Shown: positions 8,112 to 15,735 of the stretch, in pieces | How positions within the stretch are numbered: the stretch's first letter is position 1 | Layout: every line of letters begins with the position of its first letter | Origin: Sedimentibacter sp. MB35-C1 | GTDB lineage: Bacteria; Bacillota; Clostridia; Tissierellales; Sedimentibacteraceae | NCBI RefSeq assembly: GCF_030913635.1 | Contig: NZ_CP133188.1 | Span: forward strand, 3,348,001 to 3,412,000 | Direction: 5' to 3' | Length of the DNA: 64,000 nucleotides | The notes under the pieces: model-generated | Told to the model about the DNA's origin: nothing | The model's database searches: none | Seen by the model: only the letters and a program-made list of their open reading frames with translations | Position numbers and translations under genes: made by a program

Positions 8112-8992
8112 TGAAAAAATTCTTGCCTCACGTAGCCCCAAAGTACCTGTTGTTGATTGCCGGTATTGTATGGATGGTTGCCGGTGGAAATATTCTTAAA
8201 ATCGGTTTTGCCAACTTCATATCAAACTGGCACGAACATCTGATATATGTATTTGAAGTTCTGTTTGTATTTTTGGCATTTATAGGGCTAATATTTTACC
8301 GTTTAGTAAAAAAGCATCATCTTCGTATATCGCAGATTGAGGAAAAAAAGGTTCCCTTCTATCAGTTTTTTGATGGAAAAAGTTATTTGATTATGATATG
8401 TATGATTACAGGTGGATTACTGATTCGAAATGCACATATTCTACCTGCTATTGCAATCGGTGTTTTATATTGTGGCATAGGCTTATCGTTAGAATGTGCA
8501 GGGGTTTTATTCCTAAAAAAATTTGTATCTACAACTAAAAATAATTATGAAAGAGGATTGATTATGAAAAAATACATCAATATTTCGTTTATTTACGCAA
8601 TTGCTGCGATTGCCTGCGGTGTATTTTATCGGGAGTTTACAAAATTTCTTAGCTTTTCTGGTAAAACAACTTTAGCGTTTACCCATCTACACTTTTTTGT
8701 TTTGGGTACAATCATGTTTTTGCTGATCGCCATTTTAAGCTGTATCACCAACTTAACCGAGCAAAAACAATTTAGCCGTTTTATGCTGCTTTACAACATA
8801 GGGTTACCTTTTATGGTAACGATGTTTTTTGTAAGAGGTATTACTCAAGTGCTTGGCACAGAACTTTCAAAAGGTGCTTCCGCAGCGATTTCCGGTGTTT
8901 CAGGTATTGCACATATTATCATGACAGTTGCCATTGTTATACTGTTTTTGTCACTTAAAAAGAGTCAAGTTGTGAGTAATGCGATAAAATAA
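8111..8992 (+). CDS. Two-part membrane protein: unknown N-terminal domain plus DUF2871 domain
   Basis: 293 residues from the ATG at 8111 that overlaps the previous stop. The N-terminal approximately 150 residues have four membrane segments (KYLLLIAGIVWMVAGGNIL...). The C-terminal half begins MKKYINISFIYAIAAIACG, which looks like the start of an independent DUF2871 membrane protein (VFYREFTKF and THLHFFVLG are typical). A Shine-Dalgarno GAGG lies 7 bases before that internal ATG (8564), which is exactly in frame. It therefore appears to be an in-frame fusion of two formerly separate genes, with the second possibly still translated on its own. Confidence 0.7.
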   Translation: MKKFLPHVAPKYLLLIAGIVWMVAGGNILKIGFANFISNWHEHLIYVFEVLFVFLAFIGLIFYRLVKKHHLRISQIEEKKVPFYQFFDGKSYLIMICMITGGLLIRNAHILPAIAIGVLYCGIGLSLECAGVLFLKKFVSTTKNNYERGLIMKKYINISFIYAIAAIACGVFYREFTKFLSFSGKTTLAFTHLHFFVLGTIMFLLIAILSCITNLTEQKQFSRFMLLYNIGLPFMVTMFFVRGITQVLGTELSKGASAAISGVSGIAHIIMTVAIVILFLSLKKSQVVSNAIK

Positions 8993-9055
8993 GCAACCCC
9001 CCCGTAAACACACATCCGCAGCCACTGAATAATATCTGACTCCCCAAGCAGAGTA

Positions 9056-9150
9056 GAGCCGCTACACTTCAACTTTGGTGCAGCGGCTCTTGCTTTTACA
9101 TCCCCAAAATAGTCCAGAGTATTCTTGCAAAAGGACGGTGAACGGATTTT
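9056..9150 (+). repeat. Cassette-junction repeat, copy 5
   Basis: The stem is GAGCCGCTaCAC (9056-9067) with GTGcAGCGGCTC (9078-9089), one mismatch. TTGCTTTTACATCCCCAAAAT follows, then the core GTCCAGAGTATTCTTGC from 9112, AAAAGGACGG and TGAACGGAT. A left arm of about 60 bases starting AGCAACCCCCC follows the DUF2871 stop. The right arm after GGATTTTTGTTTTC is unlike copies 3, 4 and 6, so here the downstream module brought its own leader. Confidence 0.8.
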
Positions 9151-9259
9151 TGTTTTCTTGCAGAAGGCGACTTGTAATATATGGTTTCTTGTGATATGCT
9201 AAAAAAAAGTAAATATTTTATACGGGATTTTACACCGTTAATCCTGCCGATAGGCTTGA

Positions 9260-9395
9260 TTATATAAATTTATTTTAGGAGATTGCTGTTTGAAAAATAC
9301 CAACAACTTGGAGATTGTAGGCTAACCGGGAGGTTTGCGAAATACGATCTCGCCCAAGCCTCCCAATCATTGCAAGTCAACAATTTTTAGGAGGA
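9260..9395 (+). promoter_or_regulatory. Leader peptide and stem-loop upstream of the GNAT gene
   Basis: After TTTTAGGAGA, a short frame starts with TTG at 9290 and ends with TAA at 9323-9325 (MKNTNNLEIVG, 11 residues). It is followed at once by an imperfect stem, GGGAGGTTTG with its partner ending CCAAGCCTCCC (about 9328-9365). It ends just before TTTTTAGGAGG, the ribosome binding site of the acetyltransferase. A leader peptide plus a stem in front of a single gene suggests translation-coupled regulation. The stem has no strong T-run, so it may act on translation rather than termination. Confidence 0.55.
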
Positions 9396-9401
9396 AAAAC
9401 A

Positions 9402-10028
9402 ATGAATACAAATGACTATATTATCCGTTTGGAAACACCTGCTGATTATCAGGAGGTGGAAAACTTAATACGAGAGGCATTTTGGAATGTTTATCGTCCG
9501 GGATGCTTGGAACACTATGTACTGCACTGTTATCGTGACAGAAAGGATTTTGTGCCGGAACTTGATTTCGTAATGGAAAAGGACGGCAAAATCATTGGTC
9601 ACATTATGTTTGTGCACGCAAAAATACAAACCGACAACAGTAAGGAACTGCCCATTATGACCTTCGGACCTATCAGCATAGCACCGCAGTATAAGCGACA
9701 AGGCTATGGAAAGGCACTGCTTGATTATGCCATGGAACAGGCAAAGTCATTGGGATGCGGCGCCCTTTGTATGGAAGGAAATATTGACTTTTATGGAAAG
9801 TCTGGTTTTGTGGTGGCTTCTACAAAAGGGATTCATTATTATGCAGAGCCGAAAGATGCTCAGGTTCCATATTTTCTGCTTAAGGAGCTGAAACAGGGCT
9901 TCTTAGATGGAATTTCGGGAACCTACCATACACCCGACGGATATTTTGTGGACGAAAAAGAAGCGGAGCTATTCGACGCCCATTTTCCGCCGAAAACAAA
10001 ATTAAAGCTGCCCGGTCAGCTGGTATAA
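9402..10028 (+). CDS. GNAT-family N-acetyltransferase
   Basis: 208 residues; ATG with AGGAGG upstream. The acetyl-CoA-binding motif A is clear: ISIAPQYKRQGYGKALLDYAME (about residues 87-108, with the Q/R-x-x-G-x-G signature RQGYGKA), followed by the motif B region IDFYGKSGF. The N-terminal part (IIRLETPADYQEVENLIREAFW) is the typical start of YhbS-like acetyltransferases. The substrate is unknown; members modify amino groups of antibiotics, amino acids or proteins. It is alone between repeat copies 5 and 6, the smallest cassette of the array (core to core about 0.99 kb). Confidence 0.88.
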   Translation: MNTNDYIIRLETPADYQEVENLIREAFWNVYRPGCLEHYVLHCYRDRKDFVPELDFVMEKDGKIIGHIMFVHAKIQTDNSKELPIMTFGPISIAPQYKRQGYGKALLDYAMEQAKSLGCGALCMEGNIDFYGKSGFVVASTKGIHYYAEPKDAQVPYFLLKELKQGFLDGISGTYHTPDGYFVDEKEAELFDAHFPPKTKLKLPGQLV

Positions 10029-10029
10029 A

Positions 10030-10285
10030 TCTAAAACAATTACGAAAGCCGATGAACTGGTGTTCATCGGCTTTCACTTTTACTACATCCCCAAAATCGT
10101 CCAGTCAATACTTGCATAAAGACGGTGAACGGATTCTTACTTTCATATTACTTGCTCTTTCTATTGTTCATGATTTTAGAGTTGAAGCCCTCACTTTAAT
10201 ATGGTAAAATTATTCTATATACCTACCGAGTAAAACTTTTTTTATACGGTAATGCGAAAATTTAACGCTTGGTGAGCGAATTTAT
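10030..10285 (+). repeat. Cassette-junction repeat, copy 6 with long right arm
   Basis: A perfect 14-bp stem GAAAGCCGATGAAC (10044-10057) pairs with 10062-10075, again different in sequence from other copies. After 23 bases the core starts with GTCCAG (10099), then a diverged CAATACTTGC and GACGGTGAACGGAT. The right arm (GTTCATGATTTTAGAGTTGAAG, TATGGTAAAA, CGGTAATGCGAAAA, AACGCTTGGTGAGCGAAT) runs to about 10282 and aligns with the right arm of copy 4. The bcrR gene starts 46 bases later. Confidence 0.85.
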
Positions 10286-10327
10286 ATATGATAAGTTAAT
10301 TTAGCAATACACAGGGAGGCATTCCTT

Positions 10328-10942
10328 TTGGAATTTAACGAAAAGCTACAACAACTTAGAACTGGAAAAAATTTAACGCAGGAACAACTTGCGGAGCAAT
10401 TATATGTATCAAGAACAGCGATTTCAAAATGGGAAAGTGGCAAGGGATACCCTAACATCGAATCATTAAAATGTATCTCCAAATTCTTTTCCGTTTCGAT
10501 TGATGAACTATTATCGGGAGAAGAACTGATTACCATTGCTGAAACAGAAAATAGCTCAAATCTTAAAAAGATTTATAGTATACTTTTTGGGATACTGGAT
10601 GTAATGGTAATTGCATTTATTATTTTGCCGCTTTATGGAAACCCTGTTGGAGGTTATATATATTCCGTCAACCTCCTTTCATTTACTGCCACTACACCGA
10701 TGAATCTTGTAATCTATTGGATTGTTTTTGTCGCTTTGATGGGTATTGGTATTGCTAAACTTTTATTCATTCGTTTTGAAAAGAAGTCGTGTGGCAATAT
10801 TTCTACGAAAGTATCTATCGTACTTAGCTTTGTAGCTATTCTATTCTTCGCTGCAGCCAAGGAGCCGTATGTGATAGCACTTCTGTTTTTGCTATTTGTT
10901 ATAAAAATGTTTTTATTGATGAAGCAAGGAAAAATTAAATAA
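10328..10942 (+). CDS. bcrR: BcrR-like membrane-bound XRE-family bacitracin sensor/regulator
   Basis: 204 residues. An N-terminal XRE/Cro helix-turn-helix covers about residues 5-60 (LTQEQLAEQLYVSRTAISKWESGKGYPN). Four membrane segments follow between residues 85 and 200. This architecture and length match enterococcal BcrR, a one-component regulator that senses bacitracin in the membrane and activates bcrABD. The start is TTG at 10328, preceded by GGGAGG at 10314-10319. It is followed by bcrA, bcrB and a UppP gene, the same order as the known cluster. An inverted repeat of the reported BcrR type lies downstream, before bcrA. Confidence 0.85.
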   Translation: MEFNEKLQQLRTGKNLTQEQLAEQLYVSRTAISKWESGKGYPNIESLKCISKFFSVSIDELLSGEELITIAETENSSNLKKIYSILFGILDVMVIAFIILPLYGNPVGGYIYSVNLLSFTATTPMNLVIYWIVFVALMGIGIAKLLFIRFEKKSCGNISTKVSIVLSFVAILFFAAAKEPYVIALLFLLFVIKMFLLMKQGKIK

Positions 10943-10967
10943 AAAGCTCTATAAATCCTTGAAAATA

Positions 10968-10997
10968 GGCTCTGACACGATAAGTGTCAGGGCTTTT
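10968..10997 (+). promoter_or_regulatory. Putative BcrR operator, also shaped as a terminator
   Basis: GACA (10974-10977), seven bases, TGTC (10985-10988) exactly fits the GACA-N7-TGTC site I recall as bound by BcrR before bcrA in Enterococcus faecalis. Here the same palindrome forms the upper stem of a GC-rich hairpin (GCTCTGACAC ... GTGTCAGGGC) followed by six T residues, a rho-independent terminator for bcrR. One sequence may therefore end the regulator transcript and serve as operator for bcrA. The bcrA promoter itself is not obvious. Confidence 0.65.
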
Positions 10998-11095
10998 TTC
11001 TATTGTGACGGTAGGTTTCTTGTCTTTTTTAGCTTCGGAAATGATAATTGAATTGCGGTAAAACAAACCACAACTAACAGAAAGGATGATTGTAT

Positions 11096-12013
11096 ATGGA
11101 ATATGCTATTGAAACAGAAAATCTTACAAAACAATACGGAACAGCTACCGTTGTTGATAACATCAATATTCATGTGCCAAAAGGTAAAATCTACGGTTTG
11201 CTCGGCAGAAATGGAGCAGGAAAAACTACCGCAATGAAAATGATGTTACAGTTAGTTTCCCCAACAGGAGGAACTGTTAGATTATTCGACACAGATTATA
11301 AAGAACACACCCGTACTCTTTATAGAAAAATAGGGTCTATTATAGAAACGCCAGGTTTCTATAATAATTTGACAGGATATGAAAATTTGCAAATCCTCGT
11401 CAAACTGAGAGGACAGCTCAGTAAAAAATCGGTACAGGAAGCACTTCGTGTTGTTGGATTAGATAAGGAAACGAGCAAAGTGTTTGCCGACTATTCACTT
11501 GGAATGAAGCAGCGTCTTGGTATTGCAGCAGCAATTATGCACGAACCTGAACTATTGATACTTGACGAACCGATTAACGGACTTGACCCAATTGGCATCT
11601 CTGAAATCCGCTCGTATCTGTCTGAGTTAAGTCACAAGAAAGGTACTACTATTTTCATTTCAAGTCATGTTTTAAGTGAAATCGAACAGATTGCGGATAT
11701 TATCGGTGTTATGCATGAGGGACGCTTGATTGAGGAGGTTTACATAGCAGAACTTCACAAGCGCAACCTCAGACATATGGAATTTGATTTATCTGACGTA
11801 AAAAAAGCCGCAAAAATATTAGAAAATCACTATCAGATCACAGACTATTCTATACAGGGTAATACAATAAAAATTTATGATTTCACTCATAACTCAGGGG
11901 AAATAAACAAAGCTTTCGTAGAGAATGAGCTGTTGGTAACAAAGATAAATGTGGACGAGGAAAACTTGGAGGATTATTTTTCTGAATTGATTGGAGGTGG
12001 CAGCATTGCTTAA
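11096..12013 (+). CDS. bcrA: BcrA-type ABC transporter ATPase
   Basis: 305 residues from the ATG at 11096, with AAGGA 9 bases upstream; TTG at 11090 is too close to that site. Walker [10 protein letters not shown] is at residues 37-45, the Q-loop region near [10 protein letters not shown], the signature SLGMKQR around residue 138, and Walker [13 protein letters not shown] near 156-167. The approximately 90-residue C-terminal extension is usual for bacitracin-type drug-resistance ATPases. It powers the BcrB permease. Its last codons overlap the start of bcrB, indicating tight coupling. Confidence 0.92.
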   Translation: MEYAIETENLTKQYGTATVVDNINIHVPKGKIYGLLGRNGAGKTTAMKMMLQLVSPTGGTVRLFDTDYKEHTRTLYRKIGSIIETPGFYNNLTGYENLQILVKLRGQLSKKSVQEALRVVGLDKETSKVFADYSLGMKQRLGIAAAIMHEPELLILDEPINGLDPIGISEIRSYLSELSHKKGTTIFISSHVLSEIEQIADIIGVMHEGRLIEEVYIAELHKRNLRHMEFDLSDVKKAAKILENHYQITDYSIQGNTIKIYDFTHNSGEINKAFVENELLVTKINVDEENLEDYFSELIGGGSIA

Positions 12014-12755
12014 TCTTATTTCGTGTGAATTATCAAAACTAAAGCGTTCAAAAATGGTGCTTATTAGTATTTTAGGTGTTATGTCTATACCGTTTATGAT
12101 GCTTATAGAATCGTTACAGGCTCATTTCAAACGTCCAGACCTTGTCTTTACTCTGTCAGATATTTACAGCGATAGCATACTGTATATTATGCTGTTGGCA
12201 AACATCATGATTTATGTAGCAATTACCGCTTACTTATTCAGTCGGGAATATGCAGAAAATACGCTAAAGACTATATTGCCAATCCCTGTTTCAAGAACAA
12301 AGTTGATGGCTGCTAAGTTTTGTACCCTGTTTATCTGGACTTCTGTCCTTACTATTGTAACTTGGGCAGGCATCTTGATTTTATCTGGGATGTATCATAT
12401 TGTGTTTGGAATGGAAGGTTATAGCTTACTTGTTGCAATCAACTGGCTTCCAAAGTATTTTTTTAGCAATATGCTCATGTTTTTAACTGTTTCCCCTTTT
12501 GCTTTTATCGCACAAAAAACAAAGGGATTTGTTGCATCTATGATTGCTTCGGCGGTTATCGTTATGGGCAGTGCAGCTCTTTCTAATCACGAATGGGGAG
12601 CATTATATCCATGGACAGCTACTTTCTTTTTGATAGAAGGTCGAATTGAAAGCACGGGCTATCCTATGGTATTATCGGTTGCTATTATCCTTTTGGTATC
12701 AGTAATTGGATTTTATATGACCTTTCACTATTTTAAGAAGGAGGATTTGAAATAA
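12006..12755 (+). CDS. bcrB: BcrB-type ABC-2 permease
   Basis: 249 residues from TTG at 12006, selected because GGAGGTGG (11993-12000) is six bases upstream; earlier in-frame codons would sit on that site. Six membrane segments of an ABC-2 permease are visible, with the typical conserved stretch [22 protein letters not shown] between segments 2 and 3. It forms the membrane part of the bacitracin exporter with BcrA. It ends in TAATG overlapping the uppP start. Confidence 0.88.
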   Translation: MLNLISCELSKLKRSKMVLISILGVMSIPFMMLIESLQAHFKRPDLVFTLSDIYSDSILYIMLLANIMIYVAITAYLFSREYAENTLKTILPIPVSRTKLMAAKFCTLFIWTSVLTIVTWAGILILSGMYHIVFGMEGYSLLVAINWLPKYFFSNMLMFLTVSPFAFIAQKTKGFVASMIASAVIVMGSAALSNHEWGALYPWTATFFLIEGRIESTGYPMVLSVAIILLVSVIGFYMTFHYFKKEDLK

Positions 12756-13588
12756 TGGCACTTAATTTTATAGAAATTCTGAAAGTTATATCTCTTGGTG
12801 TTGTAGAGGGAATTACAGAATGGCTACCTATCAGTAGTACAGGACATATGCTTCTTGTGGACGAGTTTTTTACTCTTAACATGAGCGAAACATTTAAGGA
12901 AATGTTTTTTGTTGTTATTCAACTTGGGGCAATCCTTGCAGTCGTCATTATGTTTTGGAACAAAATGTTTGCGTTTCAATTTAAGGATAAATCGCAGCCT
13001 ATCATAAAAAAAGATATCTTTTCACTTTGGTTTAAGGTAGTGGTGGCTTGTGTACCTTCAGCTATCATGGGATTTTTATTTGATGACTATTTGGATGCTC
13101 ATCTCCATACTCCAATTGTAATTGCAATAATGTTAATTATATATGGTGTGTTGTTTATTCTCATTGAGAACTGGAATAAAAACAGAACCCCTACTACTGT
13201 GGCACTTTCTGACATCAGCTATAAAACAGCACTCTTGATTGGGGCATTTCAAGTGTTATCGCTCATTCCGGGTACATCACGTTCGGGTGCGACGATTATA
13301 GGTGCTTTGCTGATAGGTGTATTAAGGGTAGCGGCAGCGGAATTTACATTCTTCCTTGCTGTACCAACCATGCTTGGGGCAAGTGCCTTTAAGCTGTTAA
13401 AATTCGGATTTAATTTTACAAGTGCAGAACTTCTCGCTCTCGTTATTGGTATGGTTGTTGCATTTATAGTGTCTGTCTTTGTTATTAAATTCCTAATGAA
13501 CTTTATCAAAAAGCATGATTTCAAGGTGTTTGGTTGGTATCGAATTGTGCTTGGAATTGTTGTACTGTTGTACTTTATAGTGATATAG
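12755..13588 (+). CDS. uppP: Undecaprenyl-diphosphatase (UppP/BacA), BcrD position
   Basis: 277 residues, full length. The two family signatures are present: [14 protein letters not shown] (about residues 18-31, catalytic Glu-rich loop and SSTGH) and [10 protein letters not shown] (about residues 170-180, with the catalytic Arg). Eight hydrophobic segments span the membrane. It dephosphorylates undecaprenyl pyrophosphate, the lipid that bacitracin traps, so it raises resistance. The ATG overlaps the bcrB stop and follows AGGAGG, placing it in one operon with bcrAB exactly as in the enterococcal bcrABD cluster. Confidence 0.95.
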   Translation: MALNFIEILKVISLGVVEGITEWLPISSTGHMLLVDEFFTLNMSETFKEMFFVVIQLGAILAVVIMFWNKMFAFQFKDKSQPIIKKDIFSLWFKVVVACVPSAIMGFLFDDYLDAHLHTPIVIAIMLIIYGVLFILIENWNKNRTPTTVALSDISYKTALLIGAFQVLSLIPGTSRSGATIIGALLIGVLRVAAAEFTFFLAVPTMLGASAFKLLKFGFNFTSAELLALVIGMVVAFIVSVFVIKFLMNFIKKHDFKVFGWYRIVLGIVVLLYFIVI

Positions 13589-13591
13589 GTT

Positions 13592-13755
13592 ATGAGCAAT
13601 TTCACGGAACTTATAGAAATAGTTCTACTAAATGAAATCTTACTAATTATGCAGCAAGGCACTGTACTATTTGTTTTAGTGCAGTGCCTTTACCCTCTAT
13701 ATTCCCAAAATAGTCCAGATATAGAGCGGAGATGTCAGGGTGAACACGAGACAGG
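13592..13755 (+). repeat. Cassette-junction repeat, copy 7 (diverged core, end of array)
   Basis: ATGAGCAA at 13592 and the left arm TTCTACTAAA...TACTAATTATG align with copy 1. The stem AAGGCACTGTACTA (13656-13669) pairs with 13677-13690 with one wobble, again a new sequence. CCCAAAATAGTCCAGA (13704-13719) begins the core, but the following bases differ until GGGTGAACACG (about 13738-13748). The right side runs into a truncated Schlafen-type gene on the opposite strand, so this copy marks the right border of the contiguous array. Confidence 0.75.
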
Positions 13756-13931
13756 CAAGTATCTGTAAGCTGAGCAAATAGAGAGCCAGTAAGCTCTTTT
13801 CTATCTTTAAACACTAGCTTATCTATACCTTGAAAAATTGCAAATTTAATAGAGTGCTTGCATTGGCCTGAAACAAGTAATCCCATATTATTGTAAATAT
13901 CATCAGACGAAAAAATGCCTAAATTTTTCAT
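13755..13931 (-). pseudogene. Fragment of an AlbA_2/Schlafen-type ATP-binding protein
   Basis: On the minus strand, about 58 codons read FSSDDIYNNMGLLVSG, then HSIKFAIFQGIDKLVFKD and RKELTGSLFAQLTDT. This resembles the segment following the N-terminal DNA-binding domain in large Schlafen AlbA_2 ATP-binding regulators, recalled from family pattern. The similarity stops where repeat copy 7 begins; the frame then continues as meaningless sequence to a stop at 13647. A protein of this family is normally several hundred residues, so this is a remnant cut by the array end. Confidence 0.55.
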
Positions 13932-14058
13932 TCGAACTTCCGCACCGTCTCCACATGCGGTATAACATCACTCTTAAAAATTTAACAAATGAAAGTTATT
14001 TTATGAACCTTATAACAAAAATTCTCCCTATAAAGTAACCTTCGAAAAATGCCTTTTA

Positions 14059-14952
14059 TTATTTTTCCCTTTTATATGCACTAATTATATTTAAAGCCAT
14101 TAGAGAAGCAATATATATCGGTATCATAATTAATAATATTGCATAAAAATCTCGTGTAGCATTATAGGATGAAGTAGTAAATCCTTTAATAATCAGCTGA
14201 CCCAATAAATAAGATACTGGTAATAAGAAAATCTTCTTCATAAAACTATTCACTTTTCTATTACGATTGAATAGAAGAATGATAAATCCAAAGATTAAAG
14301 CCAATATCATGGCAATGCGTGAATAATAAGATAAAAATAGTCTTGGCAATGTAATCACTCCACCCCTTGAGTTAATATTTTTACCATAAATCAGTTTATC
14401 TTCACTTCCATCTGTCTGATAATAATACACAGAAACAACATTTTCCCCATTCGGATTTATAATAGTGTTATTCACATTAGATTTTTTTATATTTCTATTC
14501 CATATGCTATTCCATGTGGTTATGTGATAAACATAACCAGTGTTACCATCTGTCGGATAACTACTGATATCATATCCATATACTGTATCATCAAATGTAG
14601 CGAGTACTGACCCATTACCAATTTCATTAATTGCTACACTTCCTTCACTATATGGAATATACTCTGGTGCAGTCAAAAAAGCAGTTGTTATAACAAGAAC
14701 TATAATTAAAAACATCATTGAAAATATTGCTGTTTGTATTTTTTTCTTGCGCAATGTAGACTTTATATTTAATAAAGGAGTGATATTAGTATCTATTGGT
14801 ATTTTATTAAAAGTCTTCATCTCATCAAGATAAACCTTGCATTCCTGACACTGTTCAATATGTTCTTCAATCATAGCACGTGAGTCATTACTTACCATAT
14901 TTTCTACATATAAAGGTAAAATATCTTTAATAACATTACATGTAATTTTCAT
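14059..14952 (-). CDS. Membrane anti-sigma factor with zinc-finger domain
   Basis: 297 residues. The start is the ATG at 14952, overlapping the sigma-factor stop (TGATG). The N-terminal anti-sigma zinc motif is visible: Cys5, then H-x3-C-x2-C at about residues 31-38 (HIEQCQEC). One membrane segment follows near residues 75-95 (AIFSMMFLIIVLVITTAFL), then an extracytoplasmic domain of about 100 residues, then three more membrane segments. It should bind the co-encoded ECF sigma factor and release it on an envelope signal. The extracytoplasmic part is not recognised, so the signal is unknown. Confidence 0.85.
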   Translation of the reverse strand: MKITCNVIKDILPLYVENMVSNDSRAMIEEHIEQCQECKVYLDEMKTFNKIPIDTNITPLLNIKSTLRKKKIQTAIFSMMFLIIVLVITTAFLTAPEYIPYSEGSVAINEIGNGSVLATFDDTVYGYDISSYPTDGNTGYVYHITTWNSIWNRNIKKSNVNNTIINPNGENVVSVYYYQTDGSEDKLIYGKNINSRGGVITLPRLFLSYYSRIAMILALIFGFIILLFNRNRKVNSFMKKIFLLPVSYLLGQLIIKGFTTSSYNATRDFYAILLIMIPIYIASLMALNIISAYKREK

Positions 14953-15434
14953 CAATTATCCCTCATTTCTTCTCTGATCTTATTTTTGGCTCTGTGAAAA
15001 GTGACACAAGCCCAGTTATCTGTTTTCCCAAACAAATTCCCAATCTGCTTAAAACTAAGTTCCCCGAAAACGCGAAGAGAAAAAACTTCCTTATACGGTT
15101 CAGATAAATCATGGATAATTTCATGGATTTTCATTGACTCCTCAGATGAATAAACTGATTTCTCTACATCATTATCATCTTCTATTTCAGGTACTGAATC
15201 CAAATTAACTAAATTTTTGTTTTTTCTCACATATGAATAATATGAGTTTTTTGCTATTTGAAATAACCATACCTTGATATCGCAATTTCCTTTAAAGTTA
15301 TCAATTGAGTTTATTGCCTTAAAAAATGTTTCAGATGTTAAATCATCCGCTATATATTTATCTTTAGATAAACTATATATAAATAAATAAACATCCTTAA
15401 AGTAACTATTAAAAATTGCCTCAAGCTCTGTCAC
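14952..15434 (-). CDS. ECF RNA polymerase sigma factor
   Basis: 160 residues, full length for an ECF sigma. Region 2 is at about residues 8-75 (FKDVYLFIYSLSKDKYIADDLTSETFFKAINSI, with W-LFQIAKNSYYSY in 2.3-2.4). Region 4 is at about residues 108-156 (LSEPYKEVFSLRVFGELSFKQIGNLFGK). It is translated in coupled fashion with the downstream anti-sigma gene (4-base stop/start overlap). GGAGGTGAAAAAGTG precedes the ATG. It should direct RNA polymerase to a stress regulon including its own promoter. Confidence 0.92.
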   Translation of the reverse strand: MTELEAIFNSYFKDVYLFIYSLSKDKYIADDLTSETFFKAINSIDNFKGNCDIKVWLFQIAKNSYYSYVRKNKNLVNLDSVPEIEDDNDVEKSVYSSEESMKIHEIIHDLSEPYKEVFSLRVFGELSFKQIGNLFGKTDNWACVTFHRAKNKIREEMRDN

Positions 15435-15493
15435 TTTTTCACCTCCTATCTATAAGACGCATGGGACTTGATAATCTTACAAAAATTTTTTTA

Positions 15494-15526
15494 AAAATCT
15501 CAAAGCTTTTAAAACCTTGAGATTTT
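15494..15526. terminator. AT-rich stem-loop in the sigma-factor upstream gap
   Basis: AAAATCTCAA pairs with TTGAGATTTT around a 13-base loop, flanked by A/T runs on both sides. It lies in the 300-base gap between the metallophosphoesterase and sigma genes and could terminate minus-strand transcription entering from upstream. The rest of the gap (15527-15735) holds no complete gene. A minus-strand frame of about 20 codons (VVIIIAHSRHTETV) resembles the end of an ABC ATPase but is too short to call. Confidence 0.45.
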
Positions 15527-15735
15527 AAATATCAATATTTTTTCTGTTTTGCTAAATAATTATCTTTGATCTAGAAGGCAAACAGTCTCTGTATGCCTTG
15601 AGTGTGCAATAATGATGACCACGACACCTAATACTCCCTTGGTGTCAGTATATGTTTCATTTTTGATTAATAGATATATCAATTATTGCATGGCAATCTA
15701 ATAGCGTGGGTTTAATCTCATGTATTGGCAAACCT

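Noticed and set aside
722..13755. Junction stem-loops as plain rho-independent terminators
   Set aside because: They may terminate to some degree, but the T-runs are weak and this would not explain the conserved core at fixed distance nor the conserved arms on both sides.
13647..13755. Continuation of the Schlafen-like frame as a real gene to its stop at 13647
   Set aside because: The last 36 codons read across junction repeat copy 7 in antisense and do not resemble the family.
15570..15735. ABC ATPase remnant in the gap upstream of the metallophosphoesterase stop
   Set aside because: Only about 20 codons with a VVIIIAHS-like string in one frame; too short to separate from chance.
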